From: a virus
Reading direction: 5' to 3' (one strand)
Virus record (IMG/VR): IMGVR_UViG_3300009788_000121
Span: 1 to 53,202 of that record
Length of the DNA: 53,202 nt
Shown: piece after piece, positions 26,234 to 33,097 of the stretch
How the letters are laid out: the number at the start of each line of letters is the position of its first letter
Numbering within the stretch: position 1 is the first letter of the stretch
Notes under the pieces: generated by a model
The model's database searches: none
What the model was told of the DNA's origin: nothing
The model's input: only the letters and a program-made list of their open reading frames with translations
Made by a program: the position numbers and the translations under genes

Positions 26234-26710
26234 ATGTTTAAACGCATCCATACTTATGATCTCGACGGGGTTCTGGTTGATACCGCGCACAGATACCGCA
26301 ACTTGCCAGACGGTAGCATTGATATGCCCTACTGGAACAAGAACCACACCGAAGAAAAAATAGCGCAGGACAAAATTTTGCCGCTGGCAAAACAATTCCT
26401 TGCCGACTGTTTAAACCCGGAAACGTATTGCATACTGTGTACTGTTCGCACAATGCACATACTAGATATTGCGTTTATCGTTGGACGGTTGGGCGCTCCC
26501 GACAATTTGCTTATGGTGGGTGAACCCCGCCCGCCATATTCGCTCGACTACATTTTAAAACGTCGCGCACTAACCCGCATTTTTAATTTGCGGCAATTTT
26601 CTAAGCTACCGAAAAAACTTTGGGAGGATAACATTCGCAACATTGAAAACCTACAAAACCTTTTTGATCGTTGCTACTATGTCCCGTCACGCATCACCGC
26701 AAGGAATTAA
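26234..26710 (+). CDS. HAD-like phosphatase
   Basis: 158 residues from Met 26234, chosen because the motif 'YDLDGVLVDT' follows within ten residues. The DxDGxxxDT box is the nucleophile motif of the haloacid dehalogenase fold. 'ILCTVRT' further on can serve as motif II. Substrates may be polynucleotide ends or nucleotides; unresolved. First gene of a cassette with the exonuclease and a small putative DNA-binding protein. Confidence 0.7.
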   Translation: MFKRIHTYDLDGVLVDTAHRYRNLPDGSIDMPYWNKNHTEEKIAQDKILPLAKQFLADCLNPETYCILCTVRTMHILDIAFIVGRLGAPDNLLMVGEPRPPYSLDYILKRRALTRIFNLRQFSKLPKKLWEDNIRNIENLQNLFDRCYYVPSRITARN

Positions 26711-26714
26711 AACG

Positions 26715-27437
26715 ATGAGACAAAAAACTTTTTTGGTAATGGATACTGAAACTACGGGCATTGCGTCAAAGGCTATGGTTTTCGACTTTGCATATGTGAT
26801 TGCCACGCGTACCAAAATTTTGTGCGAGCGCAAATTTTTAATACGCGAAATTCTAACTAACCCACGCGTGATGTTAGGCGCGCTTTACGATAGAACATGG
26901 CGCGATATGATGGGGGGTAAACTGTTTCATCATTACATACCCGGCTTGCATAGCGGCGAACTAGAATTATTTGGCTGGCGCGATGCGTTACAAATTATGC
27001 GCGATGACGTTTTGACTTTCGGCGTTGATGTTATATGCGCGTATAACCTGCCATTCGATTTGGGCGCGTTAAACAAAACGCATCAACGTATCACCGAAAA
27101 GAATATTAACCTTTCGCGTTTTGACTTGTTATGCCTTTGGGAATTTTCCTGCTCGACTGTTTGCAAGGAAGCGTTATATCATCAAGTAGCGCGACAGCAG
27201 GGACAAGCGACCGGATGGATTACACCGGCCAACAACGTACGAACTAACGCGGAGAAAGTTTACGCATTCTTATCCGGTGATTTGAATTTTGTGGAATCGC
27301 ATACTGCGTTAGAGGATGCACAAATCGAAACCGAAATTTTGCAACGCCTGTTAGCAAAACGCAAAACGATCCCGTACAATGTGCTAGATCATATGCCGTG
27401 GCGCAAGGCGCAGCAAATCAACGGTCAGATGTTTTGA
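26715..27437 (+). CDS. DEDD-family 3'-5' exonuclease
   Basis: 240 residues from Met 26715. 'VMDTETTG' (Exo I), 'CAYNLPFDLGAL' (Exo II) and 'HTALEDAQIETEIL' (Exo III) are the three DEDD motifs in the right order. No polymerase domain is attached. Could degrade or proofread DNA or RNA. A second, distinct DEDD protein is encoded at 43873. Confidence 0.75.
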   Translation: MRQKTFLVMDTETTGIASKAMVFDFAYVIATRTKILCERKFLIREILTNPRVMLGALYDRTWRDMMGGKLFHHYIPGLHSGELELFGWRDALQIMRDDVLTFGVDVICAYNLPFDLGALNKTHQRITEKNINLSRFDLLCLWEFSCSTVCKEALYHQVARQQGQATGWITPANNVRTNAEKVYAFLSGDLNFVESHTALEDAQIETEILQRLLAKRKTIPYNVLDHMPWRKAQQINGQMF

Positions 27438-27460
27438 CCATCACCCAAGAGGAAAAGAAA

Positions 27461-27847
27461 ATGACCGAAACAAAGGTAAACTACGATGATGAAACCACGA
27501 CCAAAATCGTGGAAGCGTACAAGATTGGCGAATCCGATGATCAGCGTAAAGCAATTCTGGAAACGCTGTCAGCGGAGACTGGTAAGACAGTCAAAAGCCT
27601 GCGCGCTAAACTGGTCCGGGAGGGTGTGTACGTTAAACAGACGTACAAGACCAAGACCGGCGCGAAAGCGGAAACCAAGGAAACGATTGTCGAATCAATC
27701 GCTGTTCTGATGGATGTTACCGCAGAGCAACTTGGCGGATTGGAGAAAGCAACGAAACCCGCGCTGCTGAGAATCCGTAAGCAATTCCGGGGTGCTTACG
27801 CCGCACTTGCTGGCGAAGATGAGGCGGGAGAGGAAGCGGCAGAATAG
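27461..27847 (+). CDS. Small putative DNA-binding protein, family member 1
   Basis: 128 residues. Residues 5-50 resemble a helix-turn-helix ('ETTTKIVEAYKIG', 'GKTVKSLRAKLVREGVYV'), and residues 65-110 form a second domain ('IVESIAVLMDVTAEQLGGLEKATKPALLRI'). The same two-block layout occurs at 28438 and 29330. Acidic tail. Start Met 27461 follows AAGAGGAAAAG. Function unknown; regulation or DNA packaging is possible. Confidence 0.65.
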   Translation: MTETKVNYDDETTTKIVEAYKIGESDDQRKAILETLSAETGKTVKSLRAKLVREGVYVKQTYKTKTGAKAETKETIVESIAVLMDVTAEQLGGLEKATKPALLRIRKQFRGAYAALAGEDEAGEEAAE

Positions 27848-27871
27848 CCGAAAATCCCTAGCACGAAATTT

Positions 27872-27900
27872 GGCCCGCGTCAAGGCGCGGGCCTTTTTTT
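27872..27900 (+). terminator. Rho-independent terminator
   Basis: GGCCCGCG/CGCGGGCC stem followed by seven T. Confidence 0.92.
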
Positions 27901-28027
27901 CTTTGAAAAAAACGCTTGACAAGCCCCGCTACGCGGGGCACCCTCGCACCTGCGAGGGTGCCCGAATGCGAATGATTCCCATTCGCATTCGCGAGGGTGC
28001 CCGCCCTCCCACCCTGCGAGGGTGCCC
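27901..28027. repeat. Composite palindromic repeat with tandem half-sites
   Basis: AACGCTTGACA, CCCCGC/GCGGGG hairpin, GGGCACCCTCGCA palindrome (27936-27963), AATGCGAATG palindrome (27965-27989), then two direct half-sites GCGAGGGTGCCC (27991 and 28016). Looks like one full and one rearranged copy. Confidence 0.75.
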
Positions 28028-28045
28028 GATCCAAAAAACCGTGTC

Positions 28046-28093
28046 AATACGTATATTTACCTATTGACAAGATATGCCTCAACGTGGTAAACT
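28046..28093 (+). promoter_or_regulatory. Operator palindrome copy 3 with promoter
   Basis: AATACGTA-TATT-TACCTATT overlaps TTGACA (28064-28069), followed after 18 bp by TAAACT (28088-28093). The clearest of the three operator-promoter units. Confidence 0.65.
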
Positions 28094-28099
28094 AAAGGG

Positions 28100-28222
28100 T
28101 TAAGACATTTTCCTTATATTAGAAAAAGCTAATATACGTAACCGGCAAGATATTACCCATTCACACTATCGAGCGCAAGCGGCGCTTGCGCCAGTACCTA
28201 GTGCCTGGTGGAGCCTTTTTTA
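28100..28222 (+). ncRNA. Possible short transcript from operator copy 3
   Basis: No reading frame with a ribosome site. Contains the hairpin GCGCAAGC/GCTTGCGC and ends near CTTTTTT. It shares a TTAGAAAAA..TAATATA block with the sequence after operator copy 1. Existence is inferred only from the promoter and T-run. Confidence 0.35.
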
Positions 28223-28242
28223 ATTACATGCGCATCCGCGCC

Positions 28243-28271
28243 AGTATACCACGTCGGCATTTCAAAGTCAA
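28243..28271 (-). promoter_or_regulatory. Leftward promoter
   Basis: TTGACT, 17-bp spacer, TATACT on the minus strand. Closely similar to the leftward promoter at 28853, as if the segment were duplicated. No leftward gene follows. Confidence 0.5.
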
Positions 28272-28287
28272 GTCGAAAATTTTTTTC

Positions 28288-28316
28288 TTGACATTACCTG
28301 GCCCCCGTGATATAAT
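28288..28316 (+). promoter_or_regulatory. Rightward promoter 1 of the 108-residue gene
   Basis: TTGACA, 17-bp spacer, TATAAT: a perfect consensus. Confidence 0.85.
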
Positions 28317-28369
28317 ATATTTATCAGATGGAAAAGAGCAACAGTATTTAAGGGCAGAAAAAATAGTTC

Positions 28370-28398
28370 TTGACATCTTCCCCAAAATCAGATATAAT
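28370..28398 (+). promoter_or_regulatory. Rightward promoter 2 of the 108-residue gene
   Basis: TTGACA, 17-bp spacer, TATAAT: a second perfect consensus, 40 bp before ATG 28438. Confidence 0.88.
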
Positions 28399-28437
28399 AG
28401 TATTTCAAATCGAGATACACACAACTGGAGAATAAGC

Positions 28438-28764
28438 ATGACTGACAAAGTAGTTAATTACTCTGACGAGGCCGTTACCGCCCTGCACAACGTGTATGAT
28501 GGTACCGCATCCGATGAGGATCGTAAGGCACAGGTTGCAGCACTGGCCGAGGAACTCGGCAAATCTGCTGCATCTATCCGCGCTAAGCTGACCCGTGAGG
28601 GCATTTATGTAGCACTGACCAAGGCCCCAGCTGGTAAAGCACCGGTTCGCAAGGCCACTCTGGTACAGGACATCGCTGATGCACTTAAGGTCGATGTAGA
28701 CGTGATCGGTTCGCTAGAGAAAGCAACCAAGAACACACTGGAGCGCATCCTCAAAGCTCTCTAA
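28438..28764 (+). CDS. Small putative DNA-binding protein, family member 2
   Basis: 108 residues from Met 28438 (GGAG 9 bases before). Same two blocks as the 27461 protein: 'GKSAASIRAKLTREGIYV' and 'DVIGSLEKATKNTLERIL'. Two perfect promoters, a good ribosome site and GC-rich, seemingly optimised codons suggest very high expression, as for an abundant DNA-binding protein. The longer frame to 28186 crosses both promoters and is not used. Confidence 0.8.
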   Translation: MTDKVVNYSDEAVTALHNVYDGTASDEDRKAQVAALAEELGKSAASIRAKLTREGIYVALTKAPAGKAPVRKATLVQDIADALKVDVDVIGSLEKATKNTLERILKAL

Positions 28765-28781
28765 GAGCAACAAAAATGCAA

Positions 28782-28813
28782 GGACCAGGTGGGAAACTAC
28801 CTGGTCCGTTTTT
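28782..28813 (+). terminator. Terminator, probably bidirectional
   Basis: GGACCAGGT/ACCTGGTCC stem with GTTTTT on the right and, read leftwards, TGCATTTTTG on the left. It could end the short transcript from the leftward promoter at 28853. Confidence 0.85.
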
Positions 28814-28852
28814 ATGCGCTCTGCGCCAGTAGCTGACAGCTTCTCCCATTAT

Positions 28853-28881
28853 AGTATACCATATTGGCATAAACAAGTCAA
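28853..28881 (-). promoter_or_regulatory. Leftward promoter of a possible small RNA
   Basis: TTGACT, 17-bp spacer, TATACT on the minus strand. Start near 28846 and stop at the hairpin 28782-28807 would give an RNA of about 70-75 nt with no frame. Confidence 0.5.
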
Positions 28882-29137
28882 GTTGAAGATTTCCCGCCTA
28901 ACTGGCGCGCTTCGCGCGCAATACGGGCAATAAACGCACTTAAAGTGACTTATATGCACATATTCGAGCATTTAGCGAGATTTAAGCATGGTATACCCCT
29001 GTAGTAGTCTATATTGACCCCCCTGTTGCCACGAAGTGGGGATAAAGTACACATAATTGCCGCCGGAGGCGGCCAGTGTGACAATTAAAGGTTGTATACG
29101 TGAGAAAAACTTGACTTGACATTTTCTTGGTGCGCCC

Positions 29138-29167
29138 CGACCTGTAGTAAAAAAGGTCTATTTTTAG
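29138..29167 (+). terminator. Possible plus-strand terminator
   Basis: GACCT/AGGTC stem with TATTTTT after it. The 28814-29329 stretch contains no supported gene; it holds this hairpin, the long inverted repeat and the terminator of the leftward operon. Confidence 0.4.
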
Positions 29168-29177
29168 CAACCTCGAA

Positions 29178-29227
29178 TTAAATAATCATCTATATTGCCA
29201 TTTTAGGCAATATAGATGATTATTTAA
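29178..29227. repeat. Perfect 22-bp inverted repeat
   Basis: Arms of 22 bp, loop ATTTTA. AT-rich, with no T-run of terminator type. Lies where plus-strand and minus-strand transcription converge. Confidence 0.85.
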
Positions 29228-29239
29228 AAATTCAAATAC

Positions 29240-29271
29240 AAAAAAGGCCCACATCCGCAATGATGTAGGCC
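29240..29271 (-). terminator. Terminator of the leftward operon 31.1-29.3 kb
   Basis: On the minus strand GGCC.ACATC/GATGT.GGCC stem followed by TTTTTT, 60 bp after the stop of the 143-residue gene. Confidence 0.85.
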
Positions 29272-29329
29272 TTCCCGGAGTAACGCTTATGAGCAATGAG
29301 CGTAACTTAATTGTCAAATTTTAATTTTA

Positions 29330-29761
29330 CTACTTACCCTTATGTAGTATAGTTATAGGATCATAATTATCTGTCTGTTTTTGCATTTCCTGGCGTATAC
29401 TATCCACCTCAGCAAGAGTAGTAATTTGTCCTAATGTATCCTCTAGGGTATATGCCATATCTACTACAGTGTTTGATAGAACCTTTAATGTGGCTTTTGG
29501 AGCCTTATCGAGCCCTGGAAGCTTAATATCAAGTGCATCTTCGACACTTCTCACAATTTGTAGCTTAGTAACGGGCGTTTCACCTAACTTAGTAACATAC
29601 CCCCTAGTAAGATATAATCCATCTTTAGACAATTTAGATATAATAGATTTCTTCGGTTTATTCAATATAGTACAAAGTTTAAGTACAGTCTCCATGCACG
29701 GATTATCGCAGTATATATCATGCAGCTTTTTAGTCTCATTCATAGTGTATGAACTAGCCAT
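29330..29761 (-). CDS. Small putative DNA-binding protein, family member 3
   Basis: 143 residues, AT-rich codons. The blocks 'KPKKSIISKLSKDGLYL' and 'LQIVRSVEDALDIKLPGLDKAPKATL' align with the two blocks of the 27461 and 28438 proteins, but the C-terminal tail is longer. It sits in the opposite orientation and in a different base-composition context, so it is an older divergent paralogue or came from another source. Confidence 0.6.
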   Translation of the reverse strand: MASSYTMNETKKLHDIYCDNPCMETVLKLCTILNKPKKSIISKLSKDGLYLTRGYVTKLGETPVTKLQIVRSVEDALDIKLPGLDKAPKATLKVLSNTVVDMAYTLEDTLGQITTLAEVDSIRQEMQKQTDNYDPITILHKGK

Positions 29762-30002
29762 CTATTTCTTCCTTTTTCCAGTAAAAAGGATAACTCCCGC
29801 CCTGGCCGCCTCCGGCGGCAAGTGGCGCAATATCAGGCGTTATACCTCCAGCGGCAAGTGGCACACCATTTTGTCTACATAATTTGTCAAATTTCTCATA
29901 TTTGTAAACAGCCTCTAGTTGTGCTAATTGTGATTCTAGCAAATGCAGTTGAGTTCTTTTTATGTTTACTTCATTCTGTAAATATTGTATGTCGTCTTTC
30001 AT
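29754..30002 (-). CDS. Hypothetical coiled-coil protein (82 residues)
   Basis: Residues 3-40 form a coiled coil ('QYLQNEVNIKRTQLHLLESQLAQLEAVY' region). The C-terminal part contains two 'PLAAGG' repeats encoded by GC-rich palindromes that look inserted into an AT-rich gene. Overlaps both neighbours. Confidence 0.55.
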   Translation of the reverse strand: MKDDIQYLQNEVNIKRTQLHLLESQLAQLEAVYKYEKFDKLCRQNGVPLAAGGITPDIAPLAAGGGQGGSYPFYWKKEEIDG

Positions 30003-31099
30003 AATCTTAAATCGTCCTCTGTGTTCTCTTTAGGTTTTTCTAAGCTACCCTTCCAATTATCAGTAGCAAAGCCCTTTGAATCTTCGTAAGTATCCCCCAT
30101 CATTTGCATAATACCTGGAGGTATGTTATTATCTTTAGGTTGTGCACTCATTAATTGTGATATTACAGAATCTGCACTCTTAGGTACTTTATCCCAATCA
30201 CTAAAACATAGTATCATATCAGTACTTCTATGATTACCATACCAACACCAACCTTGTATATGTAAGTGCTTCATACACACACTTGAATCATTAAAAAATT
30301 CTACATTTTTAAATTCTTCTTTACAATCACTAACACTATAGTTAGTAGCGTAGCCTTGATTACTGTCTCTTAATGTAGATATGTATCTACCGTCAAACAT
30401 TTGTGCTGGCCAATATAAATGTTTAATAAGTCCATTCTTTTGTGGACCTCTACCTTTACCCCATTTCTTTTCTCCAGTAGCTGGATCAAGATAAGTACTA
30501 GAAAGTCCTTGTCCTAGAAAAACATCTACTTTATATACATCTTCTATATTATCAACGTCAATACCATGAACCCAAGTCATATAACTACGGTTAAGTACAT
30601 TTCTAGCACCTAGCAAAGCTAATGGAACTCCAGTACAAGCAGCTGTATCACCATATGCTTGTTTAGTGTCTGGTTTCCAATAATTGCTGGGAGCCTTTAA
30701 ATATCTAAGTAATGTAAAATTGGCAAAATCCCTAGTATGTACCGTTTTATTACCAATTTGTATACGATGTTTCGGTTCCACAAATAATAAGTCATACAGG
30801 TTGCCATGTTTACACAATTGACCGTATACAGTTGCTATTTGTTTTAATTCTGTTGTTGATAATTTAGGTATCTTACGAGTACTCCTTTCCCAACAATCTT
30901 GAGTTAAGTAAGTTAAATATCCTTCATCCAATATATCTCTCATTCCATCTCCTAGCTGATTTAGCCCAATGGCCGCCTTTGGCGGCAAATAGGCCAATAC
31001 TTTATTATTATACGTTATAGTTACTCTCGTAACACTGTCTTTTTCACCAATAAAAATAATTAAAAAAAATATGATTATAAGTGAGAAAAATTTCTCCAT
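29999..31099 (-). CDS. Hypothetical protein with N-terminal membrane anchor (366 residues)
   Basis: Residues 4-18 are strongly hydrophobic ('FSLIIIFFLIIFIG'), then a soluble domain rich in Trp, Tyr and Cys. I recognise no family. Immediately before ATG 31099 the sequence is CAGCCTCCC, an anti-Shine-Dalgarno-like run in place of a ribosome site, and it can pair with a GGGAGGCTG earlier in the leader. An alternative start at Met 53, preceded by AGGAGATGGA, would remove the membrane anchor. Confidence 0.65.
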   Translation of the reverse strand: MEKFFSLIIIFFLIIFIGEKDSVTRVTITYNNKVLAYLPPKAAIGLNQLGDGMRDILDEGYLTYLTQDCWERSTRKIPKLSTTELKQIATVYGQLCKHGNLYDLLFVEPKHRIQIGNKTVHTRDFANFTLLRYLKAPSNYWKPDTKQAYGDTAACTGVPLALLGARNVLNRSYMTWVHGIDVDNIEDVYKVDVFLGQGLSSTYLDPATGEKKWGKGRGPQKNGLIKHLYWPAQMFDGRYISTLRDSNQGYATNYSVSDCKEEFKNVEFFNDSSVCMKHLHIQGWCWYGNHRSTDMILCFSDWDKVPKSADSVISQLMSAQPKDNNIPPGIMQMMGDTYEDSKGFATDNWKGSLEKPKENTEDDLRL

Positions 31100-31103
31100 T
31101 TAA

Positions 31104-31171
31104 GGGAGGCTGCCACGCCGTAAGTTGGATCCTCCTAAAAGGCACCTCCAAAATACTGCTACCAGCCTCCC
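31104..31171 (-). promoter_or_regulatory. Structured leader of the 366-residue gene
   Basis: On the minus strand GGGAGGCTG (31171-31163) and CAGCCTCCC (31112-31104) can pair over 9 bp. They enclose two GGAGG-type purine runs and a small GGA..CCT/AGG..TCC hairpin. Suggests control of translation; no known riboswitch class recognised. Confidence 0.5.
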
Positions 31172-31223
31172 TACGGGAAATTTTTCATTTATAAAAAGCT
31201 CTAGATCGCTCAATATAACTAAT

Positions 31224-31252
31224 ATTATATCATACTCGGAAGCAATTGTCAA
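31224..31252 (-). promoter_or_regulatory. Leftward promoter of the 31.1-29.3 kb operon
   Basis: TTGACA, 17-bp spacer, TATAAT on the minus strand: perfect consensus, 125 bp before ATG 31099. Confidence 0.9.
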
Positions 31253-31322
31253 GAACTATTTTTGAGTTAGGGGTTATGTTCTTCGATTAGTGCTAGTCGC
31301 TATATAGTTTAGAAATCTCGAC

Positions 31323-31351
31323 TTGATTATCGTTGCTTGTTGTGATATAAT
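31323..31351 (+). promoter_or_regulatory. Rightward promoter of the small-gene run
   Basis: TTGATT, 17-bp spacer, TATAAT, 26 bp before the TTG start at 31377. Confidence 0.8.
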
Positions 31352-31376
31352 ATATTATAAGTCGAAGGAGCATACG

Positions 31377-31547
31377 TTGAAAGTGAACTGCTACATAATT
31401 AAAGAAGTTAATGGGGTATATGTACGTTCTTTAGAGTCGGTTGAAGAAGTTCAACCTGGTTCTGTTATTGAGTGGATTGATGACTATAACGTTAACTCAG
31501 CCTATGGTAACACGAAAGAATTTATTCGTATCGCGGAGATTGGTTAA
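31377..31547 (+). CDS. Hypothetical protein (56 residues), TTG start
   Basis: The transcript can only begin near 31358, so the ATG at 31323 is excluded. TTG 31377 lies six bases after AAGGAG. Small beta-type protein ('CYIIKEVNGVYVRS', 'PGSVIEWIDDY'). First gene of the run; its stop overlaps the next ATG. Confidence 0.7.
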   Translation: MKVNCYIIKEVNGVYVRSLESVEEVQPGSVIEWIDDYNVNSAYGNTKEFIRIAEIG

Positions 31548-31747
31548 TGAATTATATGTTAGTACAACGCACTGGTGATGATGTTAGTAAGCCTTGCGAA
31601 ATTATTCAAATGTTCACTGATGATCAAATACTATTACTTGGTGAGTTTGTACAAGACGCTATAGATAGAGATATTTATGAGCCAGGTGCTCGTGTAGCTG
31701 GTACATTCATGCATTTACTAAAACAACGGGAGAATAAGACCCTATGA
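31547..31747 (+). CDS. Hypothetical protein (66 residues)
   Basis: TAATG-coupled to the previous gene. Helical, acidic ('DDQILLLGEFVQDAIDRDIYEP'). No family recognised. Confidence 0.6.
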   Translation: MNYMLVQRTGDDVSKPCEIIQMFTDDQILLLGEFVQDAIDRDIYEPGARVAGTFMHLLKQRENKTL

Positions 31748-31944
31748 AAGTTAGACAGTTAATGAGTATGCTTAGTAGATGTGATCCTGACTTGGAAGTA
31801 TATGTGCAGGATGCAAATTGTGCTGTAGCCGATAAACTGGAGTGTGCTTGGGAAAGTGTATATAACACTGAAGATTATTGGGAAGGTGGTGGTATTACTG
31901 AAGAATTAGCAGATGGTACTAAGTATGTAGTGGTGGGTGCATGA
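31744..31944 (+). CDS. Hypothetical protein (66 residues)
   Basis: ATGA-coupled. 'MKVRQLMSMLSRCDPDLEVYVQD' is a pattern seen in many small phage and bacterial proteins of unknown function. Acidic C-terminal half. Confidence 0.65.
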   Translation: MKVRQLMSMLSRCDPDLEVYVQDANCAVADKLECAWESVYNTEDYWEGGGITEELADGTKYVVVGA

Positions 31945-32015
31945 CTGAAGTATGGGTTTTATCTTGGATTTTTGTTATGGGTACATTTACTCACATGATT
32001 TGTAAAGAATGGTAA
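31941..32015 (+). CDS. Micro membrane protein (24 residues)
   Basis: ATG 31941 overlaps the preceding stop. One hydrophobic stretch ('VWVLSWIFVMGTF'). Supported only by coupling to both neighbours. Confidence 0.4.
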   Translation: MTEVWVLSWIFVMGTFTHMICKEW

Positions 32016-32188
32016 TAGTCTGGATCATATTTGTTATTGCTCTCCTTATACTATGTTTCATGCTACCTAGTGGTGGTGGATCATGGGTAAAACGTGACGG
32101 TACGATTATCGAGTGGGATGGTGAGGGTAATAGTTGGAAGCTAGACCCTGATGGTACATTACATGAGTATTTAAATGATGGACATTAG
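32009..32188 (+). CDS. Membrane-anchored hypothetical protein (59 residues)
   Basis: ATG 32009 overlaps the micro-gene stop. Residues 2-20 form a membrane segment, followed by a small soluble Gly/Asp/Trp-rich part ('RDGTIIEWDGEGN', 'LDPDGTLHEY'). Overlaps the NADAR gene by 14 bp. Confidence 0.55.
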   Translation: MVIVWIIFVIALLILCFMLPSGGGSWVKRDGTIIEWDGEGNSWKLDPDGTLHEYLNDGH

Positions 32189-32615
32189 AAGTGGCGCTAA
32201 GTACCCAGCAGGAGCATTGTCTAACTTTGCTCCTCACCCGTTTGTATTTCGTGAGTGTCAAATAAACTCTATGGAAGGATTTTTGCAGGGTCTGAAGTTC
32301 GCTCATCCGGGGATACAGTGCGAAGTGTTTGAAATGGTAGGGGCAGCAGCTAAGTCTCGTGGTAGACGTAAGAACTATGGTTCAACATTGTGGTTCCAAG
32401 GTAACCCAATTTGCAGATTTAGCGATGAATACCAGGTCTTGTTAAATGATGTTTACCTAGCTATGTTCACTCAAAATAAGAAGGCTAGGGCAGCATTGTT
32501 AGCTAGTGGTTCAGCTGTGTTGAAGCATTCAATTGGTAGACAAAAACAGGCTGATACAGTACTTACTCGTACAGAATTTTGTAGTAGATTAATGAGGATT
32601 AGGGATGTGGTTTAA
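32175..32615 (+). CDS. NADAR-domain protein (YbiA/DUF1768-like)
   Basis: 146 residues. 'YPAGALSNFAPHPF' then 'INSMEGFLQGLKF' is the N-terminal signature of NADAR proteins; 'SDEYQVLLNDVYLAMFTQN' and 'LKHSIGRQKQADTVL' fit the rest of the fold. NADAR enzymes remove ADP-ribose from guanine bases in DNA and act as antitoxins to DarT1-type toxins. A phage copy would plausibly undo ADP-ribosylation used as host defence. Family call good, role inferred. Confidence 0.72.
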   Translation: MMDIRSGAKYPAGALSNFAPHPFVFRECQINSMEGFLQGLKFAHPGIQCEVFEMVGAAAKSRGRRKNYGSTLWFQGNPICRFSDEYQVLLNDVYLAMFTQNKKARAALLASGSAVLKHSIGRQKQADTVLTRTEFCSRLMRIRDVV

Positions 32616-32796
32616 ACGTGGAACATCATACGCCTGGCTAGAACATGGGTATTGTATCTATTTTAATCCAGTAGGGGAATTTCGTACAGCAGTTGATATT
32701 AGTGTATCATGGCTACTTGATTGTGGTTGGATTAATTGCAAAGACATTCATGTGCCGCAAAAATATCTTAACTATATTAAGGAGAACATTACGTGA
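32605..32796 (+). CDS. Hypothetical Trp-rich protein (63 residues)
   Basis: Overlaps the NADAR gene by 11 bp. Five Trp residues and alternating beta pattern ('TSYAWLEHGYCIYFNPVG'). Family unknown. Confidence 0.55.
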   Translation: MWFKRGTSYAWLEHGYCIYFNPVGEFRTAVDISVSWLLDCGWINCKDIHVPQKYLNYIKENIT

Positions 32797-32966
32797 AAGA
32801 AGGTGAGGTAATAATTTTACTTATAACTGGTCTATGTTCTGTTTTTGCATTTGCAGGATTAGGTTTAGGTTTAATATGGGAACATAATGTACTTGGGTTT
32901 GGTTATTTATATGGTGCTTTTATGCTATTTTGGTTATCAACTGGTATTATTAGAGGAGTTAAATGA
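32793..32966 (+). CDS. Two-segment membrane protein (57 residues), GTG start
   Basis: GTG 32793 follows AAGGAG by nine bases. Two hydrophobic segments rich in Gly and Phe separated by 'WEHNVLGF'. Small size and topology fit holin-like or other membrane-active phage proteins, without proof. Confidence 0.55.
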   Translation: MKEGEVIILLITGLCSVFAFAGLGLGLIWEHNVLGFGYLYGAFMLFWLSTGIIRGVK

Positions 32967-33097
32967 TGAAACAGTGGCAATTATTTTTAATACTTAGTGC
33001 TATTTACGTTAGTCATGTTATACCTGACGTCGGTAATCTAGTATTAAGTGGAATATGTTTAGTAACTGCTGTAGTATATGGGGTAATAGGTGAGTAA
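32963..33097 (+). CDS. Small membrane protein (44 residues)
   Basis: ATGATG start overlapping the previous TGA. Two short hydrophobic stretches. Coupled on both sides. Confidence 0.5.
   Translation: MMKQWQLFLILSAIYVSHVIPDVGNLVLSGICLVTAVVYGVIGE

Noticed and set aside
23592-28027. CRISPR array
   Set aside because: Repeats are few, irregularly spaced, in both orientations, separated by genes, and strongly self-complementary.
28186-28437. N-terminal extension of the 28438 gene
   Set aside because: It runs through two perfect promoters and a leftward promoter, with no ribosome site.
31323-31376. ATG start at 31323 for the first small gene
   Set aside because: It overlaps the -35 of the promoter that must transcribe the gene; TTG 31377 has a proper ribosome site.
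32106-32306. Minus-strand frame across the NADAR gene
   Set aside because: It lies opposite two coupled plus-strand genes and has no promoter or ribosome site.
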